Source: JAOZMY01 sp964577975
GTDB lineage: Bacteria > Desulfobacterota > S145-22
Assembly (NCBI GenBank): GCA_964577975.1
Contig: CAZOBB010000026.1
Span: forward strand, 1 to 64,000
Reading direction: 5' to 3'
Length of the DNA: 64,000 nt
Part shown: positions 9,082 through 18,306 of the stretch, in pieces
Numbering within the stretch: the stretch's first letter is position 1
Layout: every line of letters starts with the position of its first letter
Notes under the pieces: generated by a model
Told to the model about the DNA's origin: nothing
Database searches by the model: none
What the model saw: the letters and a program-made list of their open reading frames with translations, nothing else
Translations under genes and position numbers: made by a program

Positions 9082-12000
9082 TTCAACGATTTCCCCATGT
9101 CTTTCTTGGTAAAGAAGGTATAGAGGACGGGTACGATGAGGAGCGTTACGAAAGTGGATACCATGAGTCCTCCTATGACGGTTATTCCCATCGGGTTCCA
9201 CGCTTCGGATCCTTCCCCACGGCTTAACGCCATGGGAAGCATACCAAAGATGGTGGTGAATGTGGTCATTAGTACCGGGCGGAGCCGTCGGCTACCCGCC
9301 ACTTTGACGGCCTCGAACAGAGCGATTCCCCGCTTTCTTAAGATATTTGTGTAATCGACCAAGACAATGGCATTGTTGACGACGATGCCGATCAGCATGA
9401 TGACCCCGATAAACGACATGAGATTAAGGGTGGTGTGGGTGAGGTAGAAGGCCCACGCGACACCGACAAGGGCGAAGGGAACGGCAAACATGATTATAAA
9501 TGGGTCTCGGAAGGACTCGAATTGGGCGGCCATGACCATGAATACCAGGACGATGCCTAAGAGGAAAAGGAGGTTGAGGTCACGAAAAGATTTTTGCTGT
9601 TCCTCCACGTCCGAGCCTTCCCGGATTTCTATCCCCGGGGGAATGGGAAACGTCTTCATACGCTTACGGATATCCCGCATCACTTCCCCCATGGAGCGGC
9701 CGTAGGTATCCGCGTCCACCGTGACGATACGTTGACGATTTTTTCGATCTATCTGGATGGGGCCGTAGTGTTCGGTGATGGTTGCGACATTCCTTAATTT
9801 CACGGGTTTACCGGTCGAGGCATAGATGGTGAGATTTCCAATGTCTTCAAGGGATCTTCGATCGTTTTTGGAAAGACGCACGAAGATGTCGTAGTCGTCA
9901 CCCGCGTCCCTGAATTTTGTCGGGTCGTTTCCGTAAAAGGCGGTTCGGACGGTATCGGCGATGAGGGCGACGTTTAAGCCAAGCACGGCCGCTTTCTGAC
10001 GGTCGATCTTGATCCATATTTCGGGACGTTCCCCCCTTTCCGACGTGGTGACGTCCACGGCCCCTGGAATCTTTTCAATGAGAGCTTTCAGCCGGTGAGC
10101 GATTGAAATGATGGTTTTGGAATCGCTGCCTAAGACTTCGAGGGAAATGGGTTTTCTTCCCCCCCCAAAGAAGAGCTTTTCCACAGGGCTCACCACTTGG
10201 ATGGCGAGATATTTGATCCCAGGTATTTTTTCGATGTCCTTTCGGACGGCGTTGGCCACCTCCTTGACGGAGCGTTTTCGCTGGCTCTTCGGGACGAGCT
10301 TGGCCCCGACACGGCCCACGTAACTGCCTTCTTCGAAGCCGAGAGCGGTGGCGACACCTTCACGGCTTTGTCCGACGAGGGCGTAGTAGTTGTCCAATTC
10401 TGGAATTTCCCTTTCAAAGATGTCCATGATGCGCTTGGCGACCTTTTCGGTCTCTTCCAATCGCGTCCCCTCTTTTAATCGGAAGTTGACCTCCATATCA
10501 CCGGAATCCATACTGGGGATGAATTCGGAGCCCGTGAACCTGAAGAGGTTTATGGAGACGCCGAAGATGAGGATACCCGTAAGGATGATGAGCCAGCGAT
10601 GGGAGAGAGAAAAAGAGAGGACGGAGGTATAGATCGATTCAAAGAATGTCAAAATCCTTTCTCCCAGAGAGAAAAGGAGGGAAAAAACAGGATTTTTCTT
10701 CGCTTCTTTTTTTCCCGAGCGAAGCCATGCCGCGCCAAGCATGGGAGTAAGGGTAAGGGATGTGAAGAGGGATCCCAAAAGGGTAATGGTTACGACGGCA
10801 GCCAGCTGATGGAAGATGATTCCACTGATGCCCTTGACGAAGATGAGAGGGATAAAAACGACCACCGTGGTCAGTGTGGAGGCGGAGATGGCCAGGCCTA
10901 CCTCGGACGCTCCAAAAATGGAGGCGGAACGGGGTGTCTCCCCTTCTTCCTCGATATGGCGCATGATGTTTTCGAGGACGACAATGGCGTTGTCGACCAC
11001 CATACCGATCGCGATGGAAAGACTCATGATGGATATGATGTTGATGGTATAGCCAAAGATATACAGAAAGATGAAGGCGATGATCAGGGAGAAGGGAATG
11101 GTAAGGGAGATGATCAAACTCGAGCGGAATTTTCTTAGGAAGAGGAGGGTGATGAGGATGACGAGGATGCCTCCGAAATAGACGGTCTTGGAGAGATCCC
11201 GGATGGAGTTTCGGATGTCTCTGGCAGAGTCGATGATGATCTTGATTCGGACATCTTCAGGTATTCTCTTTTTGATTTCACGGAGCTTTGCCATGATGGC
11301 ATCGACGACTTCAACCGTGTTGGCTTCGGATTGCTTCTGGATCATTAGGACCATGCCAGGTCTGCCGTCTCCCCACGCCTTTTCGATCTGTTCTTTGAAG
11401 CCGTCTTGGATCGTCGCCACGTCCCGGAGGTAGAGAAGGTGTCCATCGTGTTCACCTATGACGAGGTTGTTCAGCTCGTTTGGGTCGTCGAATCTTCCAA
11501 CGATTCGGAGGTTATAGTCGATTCGCCCTGTTTTAAGGTCTCCGGCAGGAAGGTTGAGATTTTCCGCCGCGAGAAGCCGCTTCAACCGTTGCACGGATAG
11601 ATGGTAGGCCTCCAGTTTATCTTTATGGAGAAAGACGTTGATCTGGCGTTCAAGACCCGCCCGCAAAATGACCGTTCCCACGCCGGGAACCCGTTTCAAG
11701 GGGTCTGCGATCATCTTATCCGTGATTTGGTAAAGCTGGGGGTAACTTTCATTGGCCGTGATGGCCGCGATGACGATGGGGAAGCTGGAGCTGCTGAACT
11801 TAAAGATCAGGCTCTTTTCCACGTCGTCGGGAAGGCGGGGTTTCGCGAGATCGACCTTGTCTCTCACGTCGTTGGACGCCGTATCGAGGTTGGTCCCCCA
11901 TTTGAAGGTACAGTTGACGACGGAGAGGTTATCTTTTGAGATGGAGGTGATTTTATCGAGGTTGTTGACCGTGGTCAGTTCATCTTCGAGGTATTTTGTC

Positions 12001-12188
12001 ACGTTCGATTCCACGTCCGAGGCATTGGCGCCGGGGTAAAAGGTGATGACGCTGATCACGGGAGGGGTGATCTTCGGGAGCATGTCCAGTTTCAAGCGAG
12101 TCAAGCAGAGAACACCAAAAATGAGAATGGCCGTGAATATCATGCTGATGGTAATGCGGCGTCGAACGGAAAACTCAGGAAGTTTCAC
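9078..12188 (-). CDS. RND efflux transporter, inner-membrane permease (HAE-1/AcrB-like)
   Basis: A 1036-residue proton-driven pump. It shows the duplicated RND layout: a transmembrane helix at residues 13-30, a large periplasmic domain, six helices from about 335, then a second periplasmic domain from about 560 and a final helix set. GMVVDNAIVVLEN in TM4 carries one of the two acidic residues typical of AcrB (VDN rather than VDD), as in many non-enterobacterial members. The second half repeats GIVVNNAIVLVDY. The start overlaps the membrane-fusion-protein stop by 4 bases. With the upstream adaptor and channel it makes a complete tripartite system. The exported substrate is unknown. Confidence 0.93.
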   Translation of the reverse strand: MKLPEFSVRRRITISMIFTAILIFGVLCLTRLKLDMLPKITPPVISVITFYPGANASDVESNVTKYLEDELTTVNNLDKITSISKDNLSVVNCTFKWGTNLDTASNDVRDKVDLAKPRLPDDVEKSLIFKFSSSSFPIVIAAITANESYPQLYQITDKMIADPLKRVPGVGTVILRAGLERQINVFLHKDKLEAYHLSVQRLKRLLAAENLNLPAGDLKTGRIDYNLRIVGRFDDPNELNNLVIGEHDGHLLYLRDVATIQDGFKEQIEKAWGDGRPGMVLMIQKQSEANTVEVVDAIMAKLREIKKRIPEDVRIKIIIDSARDIRNSIRDLSKTVYFGGILVILITLLFLRKFRSSLIISLTIPFSLIIAFIFLYIFGYTINIISIMSLSIAIGMVVDNAIVVLENIMRHIEEEGETPRSASIFGASEVGLAISASTLTTVVVFIPLIFVKGISGIIFHQLAAVVTITLLGSLFTSLTLTPMLGAAWLRSGKKEAKKNPVFSLLFSLGERILTFFESIYTSVLSFSLSHRWLIILTGILIFGVSINLFRFTGSEFIPSMDSGDMEVNFRLKEGTRLEETEKVAKRIMDIFEREIPELDNYYALVGQSREGVATALGFEEGSYVGRVGAKLVPKSQRKRSVKEVANAVRKDIEKIPGIKYLAIQVVSPVEKLFFGGGRKPISLEVLGSDSKTIISIAHRLKALIEKIPGAVDVTTSERGERPEIWIKIDRQKAAVLGLNVALIADTVRTAFYGNDPTKFRDAGDDYDIFVRLSKNDRRSLEDIGNLTIYASTGKPVKLRNVATITEHYGPIQIDRKNRQRIVTVDADTYGRSMGEVMRDIRKRMKTFPIPPGIEIREGSDVEEQQKSFRDLNLLFLLGIVLVFMVMAAQFESFRDPFIIMFAVPFALVGVAWAFYLTHTTLNLMSFIGVIMLIGIVVNNAIVLVDYTNILRKRGIALFEAVKVAGSRRLRPVLMTTFTTIFGMLPMALSRGEGSEAWNPMGITVIGGLMVSTFVTLLIVPVLYTFFTKKDMGKSLK

Positions 12189-13327
12189 TTTGTATTATCC
12201 CCATGAATGATTTGAATCTTCTTGCCCGTTTTCAAGCGCGCGTTTCCAAGAACCACTACTTTGTCTCCTAGCTGGAGTCCTTTCGTAACCTGAACAAGGT
12301 CGTCTTGCCTGATCCCCGTTTCCAAGTTTACTTTTTGGACGGAATCTCCGACGACCTTGAAGGCATAGAAGATACCCGTTCCTGGGATCTTGAGGAGGGC
12401 GCTTCGCGGAATGACAAGTCCCTTTATCTTTCTCACGAATATTTTCACGCGGACAAACATTCCTGCCCGAAACGTGTCCTCGGGATTGGGAAGGGTGATT
12501 TCAATCTTGAAATTCCTCGTGACGGGATCGATGGCAGGAAGGATTTTGGTGACGCTTCCCGTGAAGGTTTGCCCAGGAAGTGCGTCAAAATTCATCTCCG
12601 CCGTTGCCCCTCGTTTGAGGTAGGGCAATTCCTTTTCGGGAATGTCGGCCACGACTTTGACCCTTGACGTATCCATGAGAATCATCAGAACGGTGGGAGG
12701 CATGGTATACACCCTATCTCCCGGATCCACCAGCCGCCGACTTATGATGCCATCGAAGGGAGCGTAGATCTTCGTGTGTTTGAGATTCGTCGATGCCATC
12801 TCTAATGCGATCTTTGCCCTTGCGACGCGAGCTTCCGCCAATTCTTTGAAAACCCGGGCTTTTTGATATGTGGCGTTCATGTGGTCCCACTTTTGTTTTG
12901 CGATAACCTTTTTCTCGAACAGGCGCCGATACCGGATCCAATCCGATTGTGCCTCTTGAAAGGCTATTATGGCCTCTTTCAGAGAGAGCTTGGCAGCCTT
13001 CAAAGCCGCTTTCGCGTTTTTTACGGCAAGGTGGTAGTCCACGGCCTCCAACTCTGCCAATAGTTCTCCTTTATGCACGTGAGCGCTTTCCTGAACAGGA
13101 ATGCGGAGTATCTTCGCCGGTATCTTGGATTTGATTTGAACGGTAAGATTGGGTTTGACGGTTCCCACCCCCGTGACGCTTACCCACAACTCTTTTTCTT
13201 GGACGGTTGCCACCTTGACGGGAATGGGTTTTTCCCTTTCTTCTTTGGTGGACGTGTCCTTGGCTCGGCACCCCCCCAAGACCACCATGAGAGAGAGGAT
13301 GAGAGGTATGAAAAGGGATTTTTTCAC
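12185..13327 (-). CDS. RND efflux periplasmic adaptor (membrane fusion protein), lipoprotein
   Basis: This 380-residue HlyD/AcrA-type adaptor links the inner-membrane pump to the outer-membrane channel. A lipoprotein signal with lipobox VLGGC places the acylated cysteine near residue 20. A lipoyl/barrel-sandwich segment (VTGVGTVKPN, VQESAHVHKGELLAEL) is split by a coiled-coil hairpin at about 100-170, then beta-barrel and membrane-proximal domains follow. Four-base overlaps on both sides indicate tight operon coupling. Confidence 0.92.
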   Translation of the reverse strand: MKKSLFIPLILSLMVVLGGCRAKDTSTKEEREKPIPVKVATVQEKELWVSVTGVGTVKPNLTVQIKSKIPAKILRIPVQESAHVHKGELLAELEAVDYHLAVKNAKAALKAAKLSLKEAIIAFQEAQSDWIRYRRLFEKKVIAKQKWDHMNATYQKARVFKELAEARVARAKIALEMASTNLKHTKIYAPFDGIISRRLVDPGDRVYTMPPTVLMILMDTSRVKVVADIPEKELPYLKRGATAEMNFDALPGQTFTGSVTKILPAIDPVTRNFKIEITLPNPEDTFRAGMFVRVKIFVRKIKGLVIPRSALLKIPGTGIFYAFKVVGDSVQKVNLETGIRQDDLVQVTKGLQLGDKVVVLGNARLKTGKKIQIIHGDNTK

Positions 13328-14682
13328 GGCGACTCCTCCGTTAGCGTTTTGCCCACGGCCTTTTCCAAGGCGCTTAAGGCTTTGAGATAATCGATCTTAG
13401 CTACGGTGAGGTTGATTTCGGTTTTTAGTAGAAGGGTTTGAGCGTCGATTACGTCGGTAGAGGTCGCGACCTGTTCCTTGTAGCGAAGCTGATTAATGCG
13501 GAGATTTTCCTTTGCTTGTTCAACGGCGTCTTTGATGGTTGCGATGCGCTTCAGGGATTGGCTGACATTCAAATATGCCGTTTTCACTTCGTGGAGGATT
13601 TGCTGCCGGAGCGAATTCTCCACGAGGAGGGCCTGTTCAAATCTTGCCTTTTGGGCGTCCACCTGCCATTTTCGTTTGTTCCATTCAAAGATCGACCAGT
13701 TGGCCATGACGAGGATGCTGGCAGAGTCCTCTTCCAGCGATTCGTCGCTCAAGTCTCGGTAATTCAAGCTTAATGTGACGTGAGGGAAATAGCTACTTTT
13801 GGCTAAACGGATGGCCGACTTGGCTTGTTGAACACGGGTTGTGGCCACCTTTAGATCGGGGCGATGATGGAGGGCTAGATTTTGATAGTACGACAAGGGG
13901 TTGGGGAGAACAACTATCCGGAACTCTGTTTCAGGTTGAATGGGAAGATTAATATCCCGGTTCATGAGAAGATTGAGGTAGGACTGGGCGATTTTGAGGT
14001 TGTTACGGGTTTTGATGAGATTTAACCGCGCGTTCGAGAGGGTGACTTTACTTTGCAGATAGTCATTGAGGGGAATGATATTTTCATCGAGGAAGGCCTT
14101 TGCCGTTTTGAGATGAGCCTCAAGTTGCTTCACATATTCTCCCGCCAAGCTATGGATTTTATAGGCCTTTACAAGATCGTAGTAGGCAAATTTGATGGAT
14201 TCGATCAAATATTGCTTGGCGTTTTCGTACCGGTTCTTTTCTTTGACCGTGTCGAGACTGGCGAGTTTGTACCGTTCCGTCAGGGCTCCTCCCGTGAACA
14301 AGGGTTGAACCAGGCTCGTCGTTAGCGTTCCGGTGTTTTTTGCCGCCTCCGAGACTGTGGCAGGAGGAGATACGATAGGACCCATCGGTGTGTGAATGGT
14401 GATCTCAGGGATCTCGATCTTTACGGGGTTGTCGAGCCAACGATAGGTACCCTCGATGCGTAGTTTAGGGAAAAAATCGGCTCGGGCCGCCTTGGCGAGG
14501 TAGTTTGCCTTTTCGATAGCTAATCGAGAGGCCTGAAGCTTGAGATTTTGCTGCAGGCCGATGTGAAGGCATTCCTCCAAGGAAAGTACGGGAGGGGTTC
14601 GTTTGGTTTGGGCCGACACGTGGGAGGGGAGGAACAGAAAAAAAAGGGTGACGACCGCGAAAAGGAGTTTACCTTGTTTCAT
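13324..14682 (-). CDS. TolC-family outer-membrane efflux protein
   Basis: A 452-residue outer-membrane channel subunit. The mature protein has two repeats of the OEP family, with long helical hairpins and polar amphipathic strands. The start chosen is the ATG at 14682: it is preceded by GGAG at 6 bases and begins a clean Sec signal peptide (MKQGKLLFAVVTLFFLF...VSA). An upstream in-frame start at 14709 would put charged and polar residues before it. The gene overlaps the end of tetR by 14 bases, so regulator and pump are one transcript. Confidence 0.9.
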   Translation of the reverse strand: MKQGKLLFAVVTLFFLFLPSHVSAQTKRTPPVLSLEECLHIGLQQNLKLQASRLAIEKANYLAKAARADFFPKLRIEGTYRWLDNPVKIEIPEITIHTPMGPIVSPPATVSEAAKNTGTLTTSLVQPLFTGGALTERYKLASLDTVKEKNRYENAKQYLIESIKFAYYDLVKAYKIHSLAGEYVKQLEAHLKTAKAFLDENIIPLNDYLQSKVTLSNARLNLIKTRNNLKIAQSYLNLLMNRDINLPIQPETEFRIVVLPNPLSYYQNLALHHRPDLKVATTRVQQAKSAIRLAKSSYFPHVTLSLNYRDLSDESLEEDSASILVMANWSIFEWNKRKWQVDAQKARFEQALLVENSLRQQILHEVKTAYLNVSQSLKRIATIKDAVEQAKENLRINQLRYKEQVATSTDVIDAQTLLLKTEINLTVAKIDYLKALSALEKAVGKTLTEESP

Positions 14683-15331
14683 GTTCGACTCCATGAATAA
14701 AAAGCTCATAAAGGGTCATGGCTTTCGAATTCAGGGTCCAGTCGGGTTTTTCCGTCAACCATTTGAAAAAAAATGTGTTGCACAACCCGCCCCAAGCCTC
14801 CGCTAAGTCCTCGGGATCGAAAGGCTTGAACACCTCTTGTCGGATTCCCTGCGTGAAAATGTTTTTTAATGTTTCGAGGTACCGTTGATACCGTGCGAAG
14901 ACTTCCTGCCCGAAGGCCGTCTTGAGGGATAAGGGAAACCGGTTCTGGTCCCGGAAAAAGATAATAAAGAAGTTTCGGTTTTTTTCAATGAAGGCGGCCT
15001 GAGACAAAAGCATTTCTTTTAGCTGATCCTTTGGGTCATGAATGGGATCGATCTTGCTTAGTACCGTTTCATGCATCTCATCGAGACGGGAGGTAATGAT
15101 TTCTGAATAAAGGGCATCCTTGCTTGCAAAAAAATTATAGATGGTGCCAACAGCTAATTCTGCCTCCGTGGCGATTTCTTGGATTGTCGCCCCTTGATAC
15201 CCTTTTTTCGCGAAGACCTTCTCGGCGGTTTTCAAGATGTGACGTTGACGTTGCAACCTTTCCCGCTCTTTTCTTCTGAGTGTGACAGGAACCTTTTTAC
15301 CGAGTGTATTATTATTCATTTTATGAATCAT
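14669..15331 (-). CDS. TetR/AcrR-family transcriptional regulator of the efflux operon
   Basis: A 220-residue repressor-type protein. The N-terminal helix-turn-helix is clear (ILKTAEKVFAKKGYQGATIQEIA, then VGTIYNFFASKDALY). The rest is an all-helical ligand-binding and dimerisation domain. It is the first gene of the operon with the TolC-like, adaptor and RND genes, so autoregulated control of the pump is the likely role. Two starts are possible, 15331 and 15319; neither has a ribosome binding site. The predicted transcription start falls on or next to the first ATG, so the message may be leaderless. Confidence 0.9.
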   Translation of the reverse strand: MIHKMNNNTLGKKVPVTLRRKERERLQRQRHILKTAEKVFAKKGYQGATIQEIATEAELAVGTIYNFFASKDALYSEIITSRLDEMHETVLSKIDPIHDPKDQLKEMLLSQAAFIEKNRNFFIIFFRDQNRFPLSLKTAFGQEVFARYQRYLETLKNIFTQGIRQEVFKPFDPEDLAEAWGGLCNTFFFKWLTEKPDWTLNSKAMTLYELFIHGVEHETR

Positions 15332-15367
15332 AATTCATATTATAGTTGCCCATATACAAAAAGTCAA
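15323..15367 (-). promoter_or_regulatory. tetR-efflux operon promoter with overlapping palindromic operator
   Basis: On the minus strand TTGACT (15362-15367) and TATAAT (15339-15344) are exactly 17 bases apart, a near-consensus sigma-70 promoter. Directly after the -10 lies the palindrome TATGAATCATAATTCATA (15322-15339), with 7-base arms. A third half-site ATTCAT lies at 15314-15319. The palindrome covers the expected transcription start and the first tetR codon, a classic position for a TetR-family autorepressor. Binding by this particular TetR is inferred. Confidence 0.7.
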
Positions 15368-15435
15368 GAGGGATGAAACGATAGATTTATATAATCGCTA
15401 TGTATAATAATATCAATATGTTGTGGCATATATCT

Positions 15436-15500
15436 AAGAAAGTGTCCTGCCTTTTGTCCAAAGGCCTTTCTTGACAAGCTCATCAATTAAATCTTATATA
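15436..15500 (+). promoter_or_regulatory. hflK promoter with an upstream bulged inverted repeat
   Basis: TTGACA at 15471-15476 and TTATAT at 15494-15499 are 17 bases apart. Immediately upstream, 15436-15472 forms a two-part dyad: outer arms AAGAAAG and CTTTCTT, inner arms GCCTTT and AAAGGC, with six unpaired bases on the left side. The last two bases of the dyad are part of the -35 box, so it could be an operator. The promoter lies so close to the ATG at 15503 that this ATG would be upstream of the transcription start. Confidence 0.5.
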
Positions 15501-15523
15501 ACATGAACGCGAAGGGGGATAAG

Positions 15524-16567
15524 TTGGACTGGGAACAGTTTAAAGGCACGGATCATCAGGAACCGGAAGGCTTGCAGCAGGTGGAAGACGCCTTTAGGGA
15601 GTTCAAACAAAAGGTAAAAGGGAAGATACCAGGAGGGTGGGTCATTCTCGCCATCCTGCTTGTTTTATGGGCGGCGAGCGGAATTTATATCGTGGCACCG
15701 GATGAGATGGGAGTTGTGAAACGTTTTGGAAGATATGTCTATATGACGAAACCGGGGCCGCATTTTCATATTCCTTATCCTGTTGAAACGGTTTTGAAAC
15801 CAAAAGTAACCGAGGTGAAACGGATTGAAATCGGATTTAGGACGATCGATCCGGGCCCCCCGGCGCGATACCGGAGTGTCCCGAAAGAATCCCTCATGCT
15901 GACGGGGGACGAAAATATCGTCGATATGGACCTTATCGTGCAATATCGGGTCAAGGATCCCGTCAATTACCTCTTTGAGGTTTATAATATCCCCAAGACG
16001 GTGAAAGATGCCACGGAAGCGGCGATTCGTGAGGTTGTCGGAAAGAACAATATCGACGAAATATTGACGACGGGAAAATACAAGGTACAGCAGGATACGA
16101 AAAAGCTCTTGCAGCGGATATTGGACAAATACAAGGCGGGTATCATGGTGGTGGCGGTACAGCTTCAGGATGTCCATCCTCCCGAGCAAGTGATGCAGGC
16201 GTTCAAGGACGTGGCAAGCGCGAAAGAAGATAAGATCAAGTATATCAACGAAGCCCAAGGATACAGAAACGACGTCATTCCGAAGGCGAAAGGACAGGCC
16301 GAGAAGATTCTGAATGAGGCGCAAGCCTATCTGAAATCAAAGGTCGCAAGGGCGGAGGGGGATGCCAGCCGTTTCCTCCAGATTTATGAACAATATAAAA
16401 CGGCGCAGGATATAACGAAAAAGCGGTTGTATATCGAGGCGATGGAAGCGATTCTTCCCCATGTGAAGAAGGTTATTGTCGATCCGAAGATTGGGAAGAA
16501 GATTCTCCCGCTTTTGCCTTTGGAAGGGAGTGTTCTTTCTGATACTGTGAAAACAAAGAAACCGTGA
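15524..16567 (+). CDS. hflK: HflK, SPFH/prohibitin-family membrane protein
   Basis: HflK and HflC form a membrane complex that encloses and modulates the FtsH protease. The protein has a polar N-terminus, one membrane helix (VILAILLVLWAASGIYIV) and an SPFH/band-7 domain starting with PDEMGVVKRFGRY. A long charged coiled coil runs from about residue 230. The start is set to TTG 15524 because AAGGGGG lies 5 bases upstream. An in-frame ATG at 15503 has no ribosome binding site and sits at the predicted promoter. Product length is 347 aa from TTG or 354 from ATG. It is followed by hflC after 13 bases. No ftsH is in the window. Confidence 0.9.
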   Translation: MDWEQFKGTDHQEPEGLQQVEDAFREFKQKVKGKIPGGWVILAILLVLWAASGIYIVAPDEMGVVKRFGRYVYMTKPGPHFHIPYPVETVLKPKVTEVKRIEIGFRTIDPGPPARYRSVPKESLMLTGDENIVDMDLIVQYRVKDPVNYLFEVYNIPKTVKDATEAAIREVVGKNNIDEILTTGKYKVQQDTKKLLQRILDKYKAGIMVVAVQLQDVHPPEQVMQAFKDVASAKEDKIKYINEAQGYRNDVIPKAKGQAEKILNEAQAYLKSKVARAEGDASRFLQIYEQYKTAQDITKKRLYIEAMEAILPHVKKVIVDPKIGKKILPLLPLEGSVLSDTVKTKKP

Positions 16568-16580
16568 AAGAGGGGCAGGA

Positions 16581-17453
16581 TTGAAAGGTCGTACTACGAT
16601 TTTTATCGTACTTATCATTTTTGTAGTGTTAGTGGGGATCAATCAGGCGTTTTTCGTGGTGGATCAAACCCAACAGGCCATCGTACTTCAACTGGGGAAG
16701 CCTGTAAGGGTGTTGCGCGAGCCCGGCCTTTACATGAAGATTCCGTTTCTACAAAATGTTCTGACTTTCGAAAAGAGGGTCCTTGAATACGACGCCGCCC
16801 CCGCGGAGATCCTTTCTTCGGACAAGAAAAATCTGGTCGTGGACAACTATTCGAAATGGCGTATCACGAATCCGTTGGTATTCTATCAAACGGTTCGAAA
16901 TATTACGGGGGCTCAGTCCCGGTTGGACGACATCATCTATTCCCAATTAAGAGTGATATTGGGAAAAAACACCTTGACAGAGGTGGTTTCTCTCAAGCGT
17001 GACGTGATTATGAAAGAAGTAACGGCCCGTTCCAACGCAATCGCTAAAGACTATGGGATAGAAGTGATAGATGTGAGGATCAAACGAGCCGATCTACCCC
17101 CGCAAAACGAAAAGCACGTCTATGAACGCATGCGAGCGGAGCGGCAACGAGAGGCGAAACGGTATCGTTCCGAGGGAAAAGAAATAGAGTTGAAGATTCG
17201 AGCGGAGGCCGACAAGGAACGAACCATTATTCTTGCGGAGGCCTATAAGAAATCAGAAGAGATTAAAGGTAAGGCGGACGCACTTGCCTTGAAGATCTAC
17301 GCCGACGCCTACAACAGAGATCCAGAGTTTTATGCCTTCACACGAAGCTTGCAGGCTTATAAAGATGCGTTTGCGAAAGATACCACGGTGGTACTGGTTC
17401 CAGACAACTGGTTCCTGAAATATTTTACGAAGGCGCCCGCTTCCATTAAATAA
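16581..17453 (+). CDS. hflC: HflC, SPFH/prohibitin-family membrane protein
   Basis: Partner of HflK. This 290-residue protein has an N-terminal membrane helix (FIVLIIFVVLVGINQAFFVV) and a band-7 domain beginning VDQTQQAIVLQLGKP. The conserved LPPQNEKHVYERMRAERQRE segment leads into the C-terminal helix. It starts at TTG 16581 after AGGGGCAGGA. Gene order hflK-hflC is the usual one. Confidence 0.92.
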   Translation: MKGRTTIFIVLIIFVVLVGINQAFFVVDQTQQAIVLQLGKPVRVLREPGLYMKIPFLQNVLTFEKRVLEYDAAPAEILSSDKKNLVVDNYSKWRITNPLVFYQTVRNITGAQSRLDDIIYSQLRVILGKNTLTEVVSLKRDVIMKEVTARSNAIAKDYGIEVIDVRIKRADLPPQNEKHVYERMRAERQREAKRYRSEGKEIELKIRAEADKERTIILAEAYKKSEEIKGKADALALKIYADAYNRDPEFYAFTRSLQAYKDAFAKDTTVVLVPDNWFLKYFTKAPASIK

Positions 17454-17498
17454 GTAGGCGTTTCTTTACCATACTACGTTGATCGGAAGGTTCTTGAC

Positions 17499-18287
17499 TT
17501 GAAGCAGATGGCATTCCCTTTTCAGATACCCGATAGAATTTCATTGGAAATTCTTTCGAGGGTCCATCGCTTTCATGATATGCCATCAGATATTATCAAT
17601 TGGTTTCAGTATGTTATGTCACTCCTTGAAAGAAATACCGAAGTTCATTTCGGCGATCTTGTAACCGTGTTGCCCCCTCGCAATGGAAATACCACCCGTA
17701 TTATGGTCGTTTCGTACAATCGGGGCAGTATACGTCAGTATGATAGCTTTCCTAATGAGTTTCTTGAGGTAGCCTTTCGGCGTTGTAGCGGAAAAAAATT
17801 ACCGGAGCTTACAGAGATCGATGTGGAAGGGTGTTTTTCTATATCGGAAATCCCCTACTGTCCTGTTGTTGTCCCGCTTGGATGCTATGAACGGCATCTT
17901 GGGGTATTTGTGGCTGGGAGCCAACAGGATCGGGCCGTTGTCCAACGAAATGAGAAATTCTTTGAACTTTTGGGGATGGAGATGTCCCTATATCTCCATA
18001 TTTGGCAAATGGAACGGCTCGTGGTGTCTTACTTGTTTGAAGAAAAAGGCGAAGCGCTCAGTTTTGAAGACCTTTTGACGTTCAAATTTAAAAAGTTTCT
18101 GGAAAGACTGGAGCCGGATGGGAAAGGAAGTGTGCTTAACGACGTGGTCGCCCTTGTGGAAAAGACATTGATCAAGCTTGCCTTGGAAAAGACAAACCAT
18201 AAAATAGGTCAGGCGGCATCACTCTTGGGGATCAATCGTAACACACTGCGTAAAAAGATACACGGTTTTGGATTGGAAGAGGCTTAA
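17499..18287 (+). CDS. GAF-like sensor with Fis-type DNA-binding domain
   Basis: A 262-residue putative regulator. Residues 15-165 look like a GAF fold by pattern (hydrophobic strands, GCYERHLGVFVAG). The last 45 residues are a Fis/NtrC-type helix-turn-helix: KTNHKIGQAASLLGINRN followed by TLRKKI. The AAA+ domain found in sigma-54 activators is absent, so it cannot act as a canonical sigma-54 activator. Start TTG 17499 has GGAAGG 8 bases upstream; ATG 17508 is the alternative. It lies 45 bases after hflC and converges on a GGDEF gene. Target genes are unknown. Confidence 0.7.
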   Translation: MKQMAFPFQIPDRISLEILSRVHRFHDMPSDIINWFQYVMSLLERNTEVHFGDLVTVLPPRNGNTTRIMVVSYNRGSIRQYDSFPNEFLEVAFRRCSGKKLPELTEIDVEGCFSISEIPYCPVVVPLGCYERHLGVFVAGSQQDRAVVQRNEKFFELLGMEMSLYLHIWQMERLVVSYLFEEKGEALSFEDLLTFKFKKFLERLEPDGKGSVLNDVVALVEKTLIKLALEKTNHKIGQAASLLGINRNTLRKKIHGFGLEEA

Positions 18288-18306
18288 CAGGCCTTCATGG
18301 CGAATG

